A stretch of DNA of 18,632 nucleotides from SIG598 sp045605025 (GTDB lineage Bacteria > Bacillota > Clostridia > Oscillospirales > Acutalibacteraceae): assembly GCA_045605025.1 (NCBI GenBank), contig JAZUPE010000072.1:1-18632 (forward strand). The letters are read 5' to 3'. The notes beneath the pieces were generated by a model. It saw only the letters and a list, made by a program, of their open reading frames with translations. It did not search any database and was not told the DNA's origin. Both the position numbers and the translations under genes were made by a program. Below, one piece after another: positions 1 through 6,564 of the stretch. Within the stretch, counting starts at the first letter, position 1. Every line of letters starts with the position of its first letter.

Positions 1-57
1 ATTCTCTTCTTAGGATGTTTTGGAGTAATCTTTAAGTATATACCACTTATCTGAGAA

Positions 58-77
58 GCACCGGTAAGTATGAACAA
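58..77 (+). repeat. Copy 1 of the GGTAAGTA short repeat
   Basis: The core GGTAAGTATGAACAA, preceded by GCAC, matches copies at 520-540 and 17038-17058 with a few changes. All three copies point the same way. Function is unknown; candidates are integrase or accessory-protein binding sites. Confidence 0.55.
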
Positions 78-185
78 AACGAACAAGAACAAACATAATC
101 CAACCCCAAAGTCGCTCAAAAATCTATCCGAAAACCTCACCCAAAAGTAACCCCAGACCGCCTGAAAACCTCGCAAAATCCCCGT

Positions 186-207
186 ATGGGTCAAACATGG
201 ATCAAAG
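186..207 (+). repeat. Tandem pair of ATGGGTCAAA-type repeats, left copy
   Basis: Two adjacent units, ATGGGTCAAAC and ATGGATCAAAG, nearly match the pair at 432-454. The two pairs lie about 70 bp and 115 bp from the tRNA fragment on opposite sides. Tandem 10-12 bp motifs close to an att core are typical of arm-type integrase binding sites; that role is inferred. Confidence 0.5.
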
Positions 208-221
208 CCCTGAAAAACAAA

Positions 222-273
222 AAGAAACCCGCATAGTCGAAGCCGGAAAACGGCTTAACTATGCGGGTTTCTT
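222..273 (-). terminator. Intrinsic terminator downstream of the tRNA-Pro 3' end
   Basis: A perfect 16-bp inverted repeat (222-237 with 258-273) encloses a second 6-bp hairpin (240-245 with 251-256). Read on the minus strand it begins at the tRNA CCA and is followed by a T-rich tract (TTTCTTTTTGTTTTT), as expected of a tRNA transcription terminator. It abuts the tRNA fragment directly, so this side retains the normal downstream context of the tRNA gene. Confidence 0.8.
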
Positions 274-317
274 GGTCGGAGTGGTGGGATTCGAACCCAC
301 GGCCTCTTGGTCCCGAA
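273..317 (-). other. Truncated tRNA-Pro(CGG) 3' fragment, candidate att core
   Basis: On the minus strand this is the 3' part of a tRNA: anticodon loop TTCGGGA (anticodon CGG, proline), anticodon-stem 3' strand CCAAG, a 5-nt variable loop, a complete T arm (284-300), acceptor strand CACTCCG, discriminator A and encoded CCA (273-275). The sequence beyond 317 does not supply the CTTGG anticodon-stem partner, the D arm or the CGGAGTG acceptor partner, so it cannot fold as a tRNA. A 3' tRNA remnant of this kind is the usual duplicated core left at one end by a tyrosine-recombinase element inserted in a tRNA gene. The CCA faces left, so the element should lie to the right, which agrees with the integrase at 17675. 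An intact tRNA-Pro is expected just past the right end of the window. Confidence 0.8.
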
Positions 318-431
318 GTGGTCTACGGTTGTAAAATGCGGGTTTTGCGGTGCTTTGAGTGATATTTGGTCGAAAAAACGACCGCTAATCATGCTGTTTT
401 GAGCACTTCATCCACTCACTGCTTTTCTATT

Positions 432-454
432 ATGGGTCAAAACATGGGTCAAGG
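432..454 (+). repeat. Tandem pair of ATGGGTCAAA-type repeats, right copy
   Basis: ATGGGTCAAAAC is followed directly by ATGGGTCAAGG. The pair almost repeats 186-207 and lies about 115 bp inside the tRNA core. A related GTCAAA word appears in inverted arrangements near the integrase (17290-17330 and 17564-17581). Confidence 0.55.
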
Positions 455-519
455 AAATTGCAGCTTTCCGAAAACACAAGAGACCAGTTAATTACTTGCG
501 CATGCCTATATATCCGGTT

Positions 520-540
520 GCACGGGTAAGTAAGAATAAG
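520..540 (+). repeat. Copy 2 of the GGTAAGTA short repeat
   Basis: GCAC, one base, then GGTAAGTAAGAATAAG. The similarity to copy 3 (17038-17058) extends a little to both sides: a GTTAA...CTTGC block lies about 30 bp upstream in both, at 487-498 and at 17003-17016. Copies 2 and 3 therefore bracket essentially all the cargo genes. Confidence 0.55.
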
Positions 541-601
541 AGTAAAGGAAACAAATTATCGGGCAGAAAGAGAAAGACAAAACCCCTGAAAATGGTTTTT
601 A

Positions 602-631
602 CAACTCCTGATTAACAGAAATCAGGAGTTG
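602..631. repeat. Perfect 12-bp inverted repeat upstream of module 1
   Basis: CAACTCCTGATT (602-613) and AATCAGGAGTTG (620-631) are perfectly complementary around a 6-nt loop. The right arm overlaps the predicted -35 of the module 1 promoter. No clear T-run follows on either strand, so an operator is at least as likely as a terminator insulating the operon from the island edge. Confidence 0.55.
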
Positions 632-656
632 AATTATTCGGATTATGTGATATAGT
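629..656 (+). promoter_or_regulatory. Predicted sigma-A promoter of module 1
   Basis: TTGAAT (629-634), a 16-bp spacer and TATAGT (651-656) lie 63 bp upstream of the chosen start of the response regulator. It overlaps the inverted repeat at 602-631, so the promoter may be controlled there. Predicted from sequence only. Confidence 0.5.
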
Positions 657-718
657 CTGTGGTATGGAGAAAGGCAAATGGCTCCCGTCGATATCTGAAA
701 AGAACAGAGGTGCAAAGA

Positions 719-1381
719 TTGCGCAAGAACAAAATCCTTATTGCAGAGGATGAAATCGCCATTGCAAAAATGATCGCGATGAATCTCGAGGTTGCCGGTT
801 ACGATACGGTGATATTCTACGATGGCCGTGAGGCGGCGGAAAGCCTTGCTGATACGCAGGATTATGATCTTGCGCTGCTGGACGTCATGCTGCCGGGCAT
901 GGATGGCTTTTCCCTCATGGAGCATCTGAAGGAATACAATATTCCCGTTATCTTTCTGACCGCAAAAGACGATGTGGCGTCCAAAATCCACGGTCTGAAG
1001 GGTGGCGCGGAGGATTACATTGTCAAGCCTTTTGAGATGCTGGAACTGCTGGTGAGGATTGAAAAGGTGCTGGAACGGGCAGACAAGCTCAGCGATGTTA
1101 TCAGAGTTCTCAATATCGAAATCAATCTCGCAGAGCATTCGGTCAGAGCAGACGGCGAGGAAGTTCCGCTGAAGCCCAAGGAGTTTGAACTTCTCACTGT
1201 TCTTGCCCGCAATAAAAACATCGCCATCTCGCGGGAAAAGCTGCTCAGAATGGTATGGGGACTTGACTTCGAGGGGGAAACAAGGACGGTGGATGTGCAT
1301 ATCGGTCAGCTCAGAAAAAAGCTGGGACTGGGAGATGCTATCCGGACTATTCCCAAGATCGGCTACCGTCTGGAGGACTAA
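719..1381 (+). CDS. OmpR/PhoB-family response regulator
   Basis: A DNA-binding response regulator of about 220 residues. The receiver domain (residues 3-120) has acidic residues at 10-12 (EDE), the phospho-accepting Asp55 in LLDVMLPG, Thr81 and Lys103 (IVKPF). A C-terminal winged-helix Trans_reg_C domain follows, with the typical KEFELL, REKLL and RTVDVHIGQLRKKL segments. The start is TTG at 719, chosen because AGAGGTG (706-712) sits 6 nt upstream and the protein then begins right at the receiver fold; GTG at 710 is an alternative, and GTG 659 lies inside the promoter region. The partner kinase follows 3 nt downstream and its ribosome site is inside this gene's last codons, so the two are co-translated. 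The likely target is its own operon, possibly through the inverted repeat at 602-631; that is inferred. Confidence 0.95.
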   Translation: MRKNKILIAEDEIAIAKMIAMNLEVAGYDTVIFYDGREAAESLADTQDYDLALLDVMLPGMDGFSLMEHLKEYNIPVIFLTAKDDVASKIHGLKGGAEDYIVKPFEMLELLVRIEKVLERADKLSDVIRVLNIEINLAEHSVRADGEEVPLKPKEFELLTVLARNKNIAISREKLLRMVWGLDFEGETRTVDVHIGQLRKKLGLGDAIRTIPKIGYRLED

Positions 1382-1384
1382 CGG

Positions 1385-2785
1385 ATGAAGCTGAAAACCA
1401 GGATCATTCTCATCAGCACCGTCGCTGTGCTGGCGGCTGTTCTGCTGAGCGAAATCACCCTTTTTTCATTCATCAGAAAAAGCTATATCGAAGAAGCCGT
1501 GCAAAGCGCCGCGGAGGACTACCGTCAGATACTTGCAGATTACAGCGAAAGCGCAGACTACGTAAGCAACGCCGAGCTGAAAGAAAACCATATACAATTC
1601 TTTTTCAAGCGATTGAATGACAGCGGATGCGTTGTTTTTTTCGGCAAAAAGGACCTGCACGGCAACATAAGATCGCATGAGGAAGCATACAACCACACCG
1701 TCTTCACCTTTGAGCAACTGCGAAATATGCAGTTCGGCGAGAGTTCTCTCGGCCACGCCTACACCTTCCATGAGCATGGCGGCGCGAAATTCGCTGTTTT
1801 CAGCAGTGTTCAGGAAACTGAAAGCGATATCGTATACATTTACCGGATCGCCGACATAAGCTACGTGTGGGCTCGGTTAAGACTGCTTGTTCTGGGAATG
1901 GCAGCGGTACTGCTTGTGCTGCTGGGCCTCACCACGACGTTCATTGCTGTGAGCATGAACAAGGTACTCCGGCCGCTGGGAGAGCTGAACGCAGGCGCGC
2001 AGCGAATAGCCGACGGACACTATGAGCATCGCATCTCTGTCAGTACGCAGGACGAAATCGGACAGCTGGGAGACAGCTTCAACAAAATGGTCGAGGCGGT
2101 GGAACAGCATACCAGGAGCATTCGGGATTCCGAGCAGAAAAAGACCCTGTTCATGGGCGACCTGACCCACGAGCTGAAAACACCGGTCACAGCAATATCC
2201 GGCTATGCACAGCTGCTTCTCACCGCAAAGCTATCCGAGGAACGCAGGGAAGAGGCGCTGATGTATATTCACGAGGAGTGCGGACGGCTCGAGCGGCTTT
2301 CAAAAAAGCTGATGCAGCTCCTTGAACTTGACCGCGACGGCACTCTGGAGTTCACCGAAGTGACCGCAGGCCGGCTGTTTGACGCGGTGGGAAGAGCCTG
2401 TCACAAGCTGCTTGAGGACAAAGGGATAACACTTGTGCGCAAGGGCGGAGAATACCTGTTCCGCGTTGAAGAAGATCTGATGACCGACGCGCTGATTAAC
2501 CTCGTGGACAATGCGGTAAAGGCAAGCGAACCGGGCAGCGAGGTTATTCTTGAAGCAACTGAGGATACCATCAGCGTCCGCGATTTCGGCATGGGAATCC
2601 CAAAGGCTGAACAGAATCGTATTCTCGAGCCTTTTTACATGATAGACAAATCAAGAAGCAGGAAAAGCGGCGGCGCCGGTCTGGGACTGTCGCTGACCGC
2701 AGCGATAATCAGAAAGCACAACTGCCGACTGGTGATTGAAAGCGAGGAAAATAAAGGCACAACGATGATTTTACAATTTGTTTAA
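1385..2785 (+). CDS. HAMP/HisKA sensor histidine kinase
   Basis: A 466-residue membrane kinase that should phosphorylate the response regulator encoded just upstream. TM1 is at about 8-28, an extracytoplasmic sensor of about 130 residues follows, TM2 is at about 165-189, and HAMP is at about 190-243. The HisKA dimerisation helix carries the phospho-acceptor His262 in DLTHELKTP. The ATPase domain shows the N box (LINLVDNAVKAS, Asn376), the G1 box (RDFGMGIP, about 399-406) and the G2 box (GGAGLGLSL, about 429-437). All catalytic motifs look intact. The start is ATG with GGAGG (1372-1376) inside the end of the previous gene. The sensor region is not one I recognise. A strong hairpin terminator follows (2805-2857), which separates the regulatory pair from the transporter genes. 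Confidence 0.95.
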   Translation: MKLKTRIILISTVAVLAAVLLSEITLFSFIRKSYIEEAVQSAAEDYRQILADYSESADYVSNAELKENHIQFFFKRLNDSGCVVFFGKKDLHGNIRSHEEAYNHTVFTFEQLRNMQFGESSLGHAYTFHEHGGAKFAVFSSVQETESDIVYIYRIADISYVWARLRLLVLGMAAVLLVLLGLTTTFIAVSMNKVLRPLGELNAGAQRIADGHYEHRISVSTQDEIGQLGDSFNKMVEAVEQHTRSIRDSEQKKTLFMGDLTHELKTPVTAISGYAQLLLTAKLSEERREEALMYIHEECGRLERLSKKLMQLLELDRDGTLEFTEVTAGRLFDAVGRACHKLLEDKGITLVRKGGEYLFRVEEDLMTDALINLVDNAVKASEPGSEVILEATEDTISVRDFGMGIPKAEQNRILEPFYMIDKSRSRKSGGAGLGLSLTAAIIRKHNCRLVIESEENKGTTMILQFV

Positions 2786-2804
2786 ATGCCGATGAATACT
2801 TGAT

Positions 2805-2857
2805 GCAAGGCTCTGTGTTAGCATGTAACCGACACAGAGCCTTGCTCTTTTATTATT
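2805..2857 (+). terminator. Intrinsic terminator or attenuator between kinase and lipoprotein genes
   Basis: A perfect 14-bp stem (2805-2818 with 2832-2845) is followed by TCTTTTATTATT. I see no clear promoter between it and the lipoprotein start, 22 bp further on. The downstream transporter genes therefore probably depend on readthrough, so this would set the ratio of regulators to transporter. Confidence 0.8.
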
Positions 2858-2878
2858 CTCAAAAGGAGATGCGTTAGA

Positions 2879-4414
2879 ATGAAAAAATCGCTGATTGTTA
2901 TCTGCCTGCTTCTGGGATTGCTTCTCTGCGCCTGCAGCGAGAATCCCGATTCATCCATTGTAACCAACAAGGATTTTGACAATCTGATAGATCAGGCGGA
3001 AAATGCCGAGGATTACGCAGGCATGGCCGAAATATACGAATCGGCTTCCGGCGAGTACGAAAACTACAAGGTCAGCCTGAGCAACGAGGCACTCCATGTA
3101 TCCGTGAATGTGGATGCAAAAATGGAAATCCCCGCCACCGACAAGCTGGCTGTCTACCGCGTGCGTCAGGCCGATATAAGTCAGGAATTTCTCGACAAAG
3201 TCAGAACAGCGCTTGCGCCCGATGTGCAACTCTACGATGGAAGTGTTCTGCAAATCGACACCAAGTCGGACATTGAAAGAGAAATTCAGGGTTTCAAAAC
3301 AAGTGTAGACAATATCAAAAATGACCCGTATCTGGACGACGACTCCAAGCAGGCATATCTGGATGAATATAACGCCTGTATTGCGGAGCTTGAGGCGGAA
3401 TACGAAAACGCTCCCCATGAAGTACCGCTGAAAGGACATGAGTCCGATTATGCGCTTCACAATGTAGATGAGCTTGTAAAGAGCAATCCCGAACGCAAGT
3501 ATTATAAATGGATGGATTCGCTGACCGGTTCGGGCGATGAGATTTTCTACGGCGTAAATGACGGCGCAAGCGGCGAGTATATCTCTCTGTACGTCCAGAA
3601 CAATGCCGACTACGGCAATGCCATCAGATTCTGCAGGAGCAGAACAGGCTATGTATTCAATTCCGCAGTTTCCGTTGAAGGCTCCTCGTCAGCCGATATG
3701 TGGAAAGATGGAGAACGATCGGAGTTCATGGAATATAACGGCGACAGGCCGCTGTCGGACAAAGAGACTCTGACCATCTCCATGGAAGAGGGCAAAGCAC
3801 AGGCGGATAAGTTCATTGCCGATCTGGGACTGTCTGATTTTGACTGTGCCGATCTGGAAAAACTCAATGAGATCCCCGACATCAGAAAGGGCGAGGAGAT
3901 AGATTACCGGCAGATATATAAATTCACCTATCTGCGACGCATTGACAACACAGTTGTGAGCAATCAGTCGGGGGAAAAGATTACCGAGGGATGGGTTGGC
4001 GATGACTATGTCAAGAAGCTCTGGCCGGGAGAATCGGTGGTCGTCATGGTGAACGACACGGGCATCGTGGGCTTTTACTACAACTGCCCTCTTGAGATCA
4101 CCGAGGTCATCGTTGACAGCGCCAGAATGAAACCGGTTGATGAAATCAAGAGCATATTTGAAGAAATGGTGCTCATATCCAACGGCACAAGCCGCGAAGA
4201 AGAAACCGTTAATCTGAACGTTGACCGGGTGGTTCTCCGCTATACCAGAATCAGCGAACCGGATGCTTTTGACACAGGTCTGCTGGTTCCCGTGTGGGCA
4301 TTTATCGACACCAAGGGAGCCGCATCTATGCGGCATGAGAGCTTCAGCGAAAAGAATGTTTTCACCGTCAACGCTATCGACGGATCGATAATCGACACCG
4401 CGCTGGGATATTGA
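2879..4414 (+). CDS. Lipoprotein of unknown function, module 1
   Basis: A 511-residue predicted lipoprotein. The signal peptide is short and hydrophobic with a lipobox LCAC, so Cys19 is the expected lipidated residue and the protein is anchored outside the membrane. The mature part is hydrophilic and acidic, with a helical stretch around residues 120-170. The C-terminus (LLVPVWAF..., then VNAIDGSIID) resembles the end of PepSY/YycI-like domains seen in Firmicute lipoproteins encoded beside two-component systems. That likeness is from memory of motifs and is weak. The start ATG has GGAG (2865-2868) 10 nt upstream. Its place between the sensor kinase and the transporter suggests a ligand-binding, sensing or immunity role at the cell surface. 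Function is not established. Confidence 0.85.
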   Translation: MKKSLIVICLLLGLLLCACSENPDSSIVTNKDFDNLIDQAENAEDYAGMAEIYESASGEYENYKVSLSNEALHVSVNVDAKMEIPATDKLAVYRVRQADISQEFLDKVRTALAPDVQLYDGSVLQIDTKSDIEREIQGFKTSVDNIKNDPYLDDDSKQAYLDEYNACIAELEAEYENAPHEVPLKGHESDYALHNVDELVKSNPERKYYKWMDSLTGSGDEIFYGVNDGASGEYISLYVQNNADYGNAIRFCRSRTGYVFNSAVSVEGSSSADMWKDGERSEFMEYNGDRPLSDKETLTISMEEGKAQADKFIADLGLSDFDCADLEKLNEIPDIRKGEEIDYRQIYKFTYLRRIDNTVVSNQSGEKITEGWVGDDYVKKLWPGESVVVMVNDTGIVGFYYNCPLEITEVIVDSARMKPVDEIKSIFEEMVLISNGTSREEETVNLNVDRVVLRYTRISEPDAFDTGLLVPVWAFIDTKGAASMRHESFSEKNVFTVNAIDGSIIDTALGY

Positions 4415-4417
4415 TAA

Positions 4418-5041
4418 ATGAATACATTTGAAACCGACCTGAGAAGAGCAATCGTTTCAAAGGGCTTTCTTGCAGGCATTCTGCTGGAAATACTCATTCT
4501 GTGCAAATCTGGCTTCTGTTCGGATTTCTATCTGCTGTGTATGCCCGTGGCAGTGTCCTTTCCCTATGCCACAGCATGGCTGGATGACTATCAGAGCGGC
4601 TTTATCAAGCTGTATCTGCACAGAACCAGCATAAGGGCGTACATTGTGGGAAAGTTTGCGGCTTCCGCTCTGAGCGGCGGACTGATGCTGACCGCGAGCA
4701 TGGTTATAGCGGGGTGGATAACCGGGGAGGAGCTTACTCCTTCCCTTATCCCCGTGTTTTCCTCCGGCTGCTTCTGGGCGGCAGCGTCCACCACTCTTGC
4801 GGCTGTGTCGGGCAGCAGATATGTTGCCTACGGCGGAGGATTTGTTTTTTACTACCTGCTGGTGATTATGTACGAGCGGTATTTTACCGGACTCTACTGC
4901 CTTTGCCCGGAGGAATGGATAGCCCCGAAGCATATGTGGGCCTTTGATGAATACGGAGTGCTGATTTTGCTGTCAGGGTTCATGCTGCTGATGTATCTTG
5001 CGTTCAGCCGTACTGTGAGGAGATGTATACAGGGTGCGTGA
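4418..5041 (+). CDS. ABC-2-like permease subunit A
   Basis: A 207-residue integral membrane protein with about six hydrophobic segments, no signal peptide and short loops. It contains a conserved-looking cytoplasmic piece DDYQSGFIKLYLHRTS followed by a TM, a pattern common in small ABC-2-type permeases of Firmicutes. The start ATG lies 3 nt after the lipoprotein's stop (TGATAAATG) and has only a weak ribosome site, so translation probably depends on coupling to the upstream gene. The 3' end overlaps the next permease gene by 8 nt. With the following permease and ATPase it should form the membrane core of an exporter, similar in size and order to the LanE/LanG-type pairs of lantibiotic immunity transporters. 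The substrate is unknown. Confidence 0.8.
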   Translation: MNTFETDLRRAIVSKGFLAGILLEILILCKSGFCSDFYLLCMPVAVSFPYATAWLDDYQSGFIKLYLHRTSIRAYIVGKFAASALSGGLMLTASMVIAGWITGEELTPSLIPVFSSGCFWAAASTTLAAVSGSRYVAYGGGFVFYYLLVIMYERYFTGLYCLCPEEWIAPKHMWAFDEYGVLILLSGFMLLMYLAFSRTVRRCIQGA

Positions 5042-5918
5042 AATAAAGCAAATATGGAAAACCGCCTGTGCAGGCTTCAGAAGATGGCGCGGCAATCCGC
5101 GGATTGTATTGTGCTTTCTTCTGGCCTTTATTGTGTGCTTTCTCCTGTCGGATAAGGCGGTTGGTTTTGCAAAGGAGATGGACACTTCACTGCAGCTTTT
5201 CGAGCCCTTTATCTGGACCTTTGGAGACGCAAACAGCGTGCTGGTCATCTCGCTTCTGCTGCTTCTGCTGTTTGCGGATATGCCCAACGTAGGCAACGAT
5301 GTGCCTTTCTTCCTCATAAGAACCAACCGCAGGGTATGGATGCTGGGGCAGATAGTCTATGTTGTCGCGGCGACGTTCATGTTCACGGTGTTTATTCTTC
5401 TTTCCACCTGTGTTCTCAGCATGGAAAAAGCATATCCGGCAAATATGTGGAGCAAGACGGCGGCCATTCTCGGATATTCGAGTATAGGCGAGGAAATTGC
5501 CATACCTGCGTTTGTAAAGGTGCTGGAATTATCCTTTCCCTATGAAACCATGCTGCATATTTTCGGCCTGATGACGGGCTATTCCGTGCTGATGGCGGCA
5601 ATAATCCTTTATCTTAACCTCCTCCGGAACAACGGAGGAATGATCGGCGGAGTTGTTTTCAGCGGCATAGGTTTTGTGCTCAACCCCCAGCTTCTTTCGG
5701 AATGGTTCGGGCTGGATGCCATGCAGTACAGGATAGCCAACATTGCCTTTGGCTGGCTTTCGCCGCTTAATCATGCGACGTACTATATGCACAACTTTGG
5801 ATATGATAATCTGCCGAGACTGTGGGTGTCTTATTTGTTTTTTGCGCTGGGAAGCGGTCTGTTTTTCGGACTGTCGGTATTGCTTGCGAAAGAATACAGC
5901 TTCAGATTCACGGGTTAA
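5034..5918 (+). CDS. ABC-2-like permease subunit B
   Basis: A 294-residue polytopic membrane protein with TM segments at about 24-42, 70-88, 98-125, 168-195, 198-220 and 262-287. It starts at GTG inside the end of the previous gene (8-nt overlap), with GAGGAG about 11 nt upstream. It is longer than subunit A and not obviously a copy of it, so the transporter is probably a heterodimer in the membrane. It carries no ATP-binding motif; the ATPase gene starts 13 nt downstream. The cytoplasmic N-terminus is basic (RRWRGNPR), consistent with a positive-inside topology. Substrate and direction of transport cannot be read from the sequence; export is inferred from ABC-2 likeness. Confidence 0.8.
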   Translation: MREIKQIWKTACAGFRRWRGNPRIVLCFLLAFIVCFLLSDKAVGFAKEMDTSLQLFEPFIWTFGDANSVLVISLLLLLLFADMPNVGNDVPFFLIRTNRRVWMLGQIVYVVAATFMFTVFILLSTCVLSMEKAYPANMWSKTAAILGYSSIGEEIAIPAFVKVLELSFPYETMLHIFGLMTGYSVLMAAIILYLNLLRNNGGMIGGVVFSGIGFVLNPQLLSEWFGLDAMQYRIANIAFGWLSPLNHATYYMHNFGYDNLPRLWVSYLFFALGSGLFFGLSVLLAKEYSFRFTG

Positions 5919-5931
5919 GGAGGGCAGCGGC

Positions 5932-6564
5932 ATGGATAAAATGGGAATAGTAGTGGAACACGTTTTCAAATCCTTTGGAAAGGAAAAGGTTCTCAAGGAC
6001 GTCTGCCTAACGATCAGCCGCGGCGAAATATTCGGAATTGTCGGCAACAACGGCAGCGGAAAGACCGTTCTGATGAAGTGCATCTGTGGCTTTATGATGC
6101 CGGACAAGGGCAGAGTATTTGTCGATGGCAGGCAGATAGGCAAAGAGATTGATTTTCCCGAAAGCATAGGTGTCATCATAGAGACGCCGGGCTTTATACC
6201 CCACGAAACGGGATACGCCAATCTGAAGATTCTCGCCGGACTGAAAGGTCTTATCGGCAGGGATGAAATAAAGCAGACCATAAGGAAGGTCGGACTTGAT
6301 CCGGATATGAAAAAGCCGGTAGCAAAATACTCGCTGGGCATGAGACAGCGTCTGGGCATAGCTCAGGCAATCATGGAAAACCCGAATATACTTATACTGG
6401 ACGAGCCGTTCAACGGCCTTGATAAAAAAGGTGTGGCAGAAATGCGACTGCTGCTCAAGGAGCTGAAATCTCAGGGGAAAGCGATTCTTCTGGCAAGCCA
6501 CAACGCAAAGGATATTGAAGAACTGTGCGACCGAGTCCACGATATGGAGGATGCATGGATATGA
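5932..6564 (+). CDS. ABC transporter ATPase, module 1
   Basis: A 210-residue nucleotide-binding subunit that should power the two permeases encoded just upstream. Walker A is GNNGSGKT (about 38-45), the signature is YSLGMRQRLG, Walker B is ILILDEPFNGLD and the switch His lies in LLASHN. The motifs are intact, with LGMRQ in place of the usual SGGQ, as is common in NatA/LanF-like export ATPases. The start ATG at 5932 is preceded by AAGGAGGG (5917-5924), so the longer open frame upstream is not used. The protein ends soon after the D/H-loop region without the C-terminal extension found in the module 2 ATPase. Its stop overlaps the next gene's start as ATGA. Confidence 0.95.
   Translation: MDKMGIVVEHVFKSFGKEKVLKDVCLTISRGEIFGIVGNNGSGKTVLMKCICGFMMPDKGRVFVDGRQIGKEIDFPESIGVIIETPGFIPHETGYANLKILAGLKGLIGRDEIKQTIRKVGLDPDMKKPVAKYSLGMRQRLGIAQAIMENPNILILDEPFNGLDKKGVAEMRLLLKELKSQGKAILLASHNAKDIEELCDRVHDMEDAWI

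Larger units (their letters stand above)
1..221. other. Left flank outside the tRNA fragment, non-coding
   Basis: I see no gene here. The stretch contains two short repeats (58-77 and 186-207) that recur on the other side of the tRNA fragment, at 520-540 and 432-454. A short open frame reading through 186-237 has no start region or recognisable product. The shared repeats suggest this side may itself be the end of another, tandemly inserted element rather than old chromosome. That is inference from repeats only. Confidence 0.5.
318..601. other. Left inner end of the island, non-coding
   Basis: No supported gene. It contains a small hairpin (GGTCG at 368-372 with CGACC at 379-383, A6 loop), the tandem ATGGGTCAA pair (432-454) and copy 2 of the GGTAAGTA repeat (520-540). 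The position just inside the att core and the repeat content fit an integrase/excisionase binding arm. That reading is inferred. Confidence 0.45.

Noticed and set aside
273..345. Intact tRNA gene
   Set aside because: The 5' half (acceptor, D arm, anticodon-stem 5' strand) is absent beyond 317, so it cannot fold.
599..1300. Long minus-strand open frame opposite the first response regulator
   Set aside because: It is the shadow of a clear OmpR-type gene; the predicted protein has no domain and starts inside coding sequence.
4973..5326. Minus-strand frame across the two permease genes
   Set aside because: It spans the overlap of two well-supported plus-strand genes and lacks start signals.
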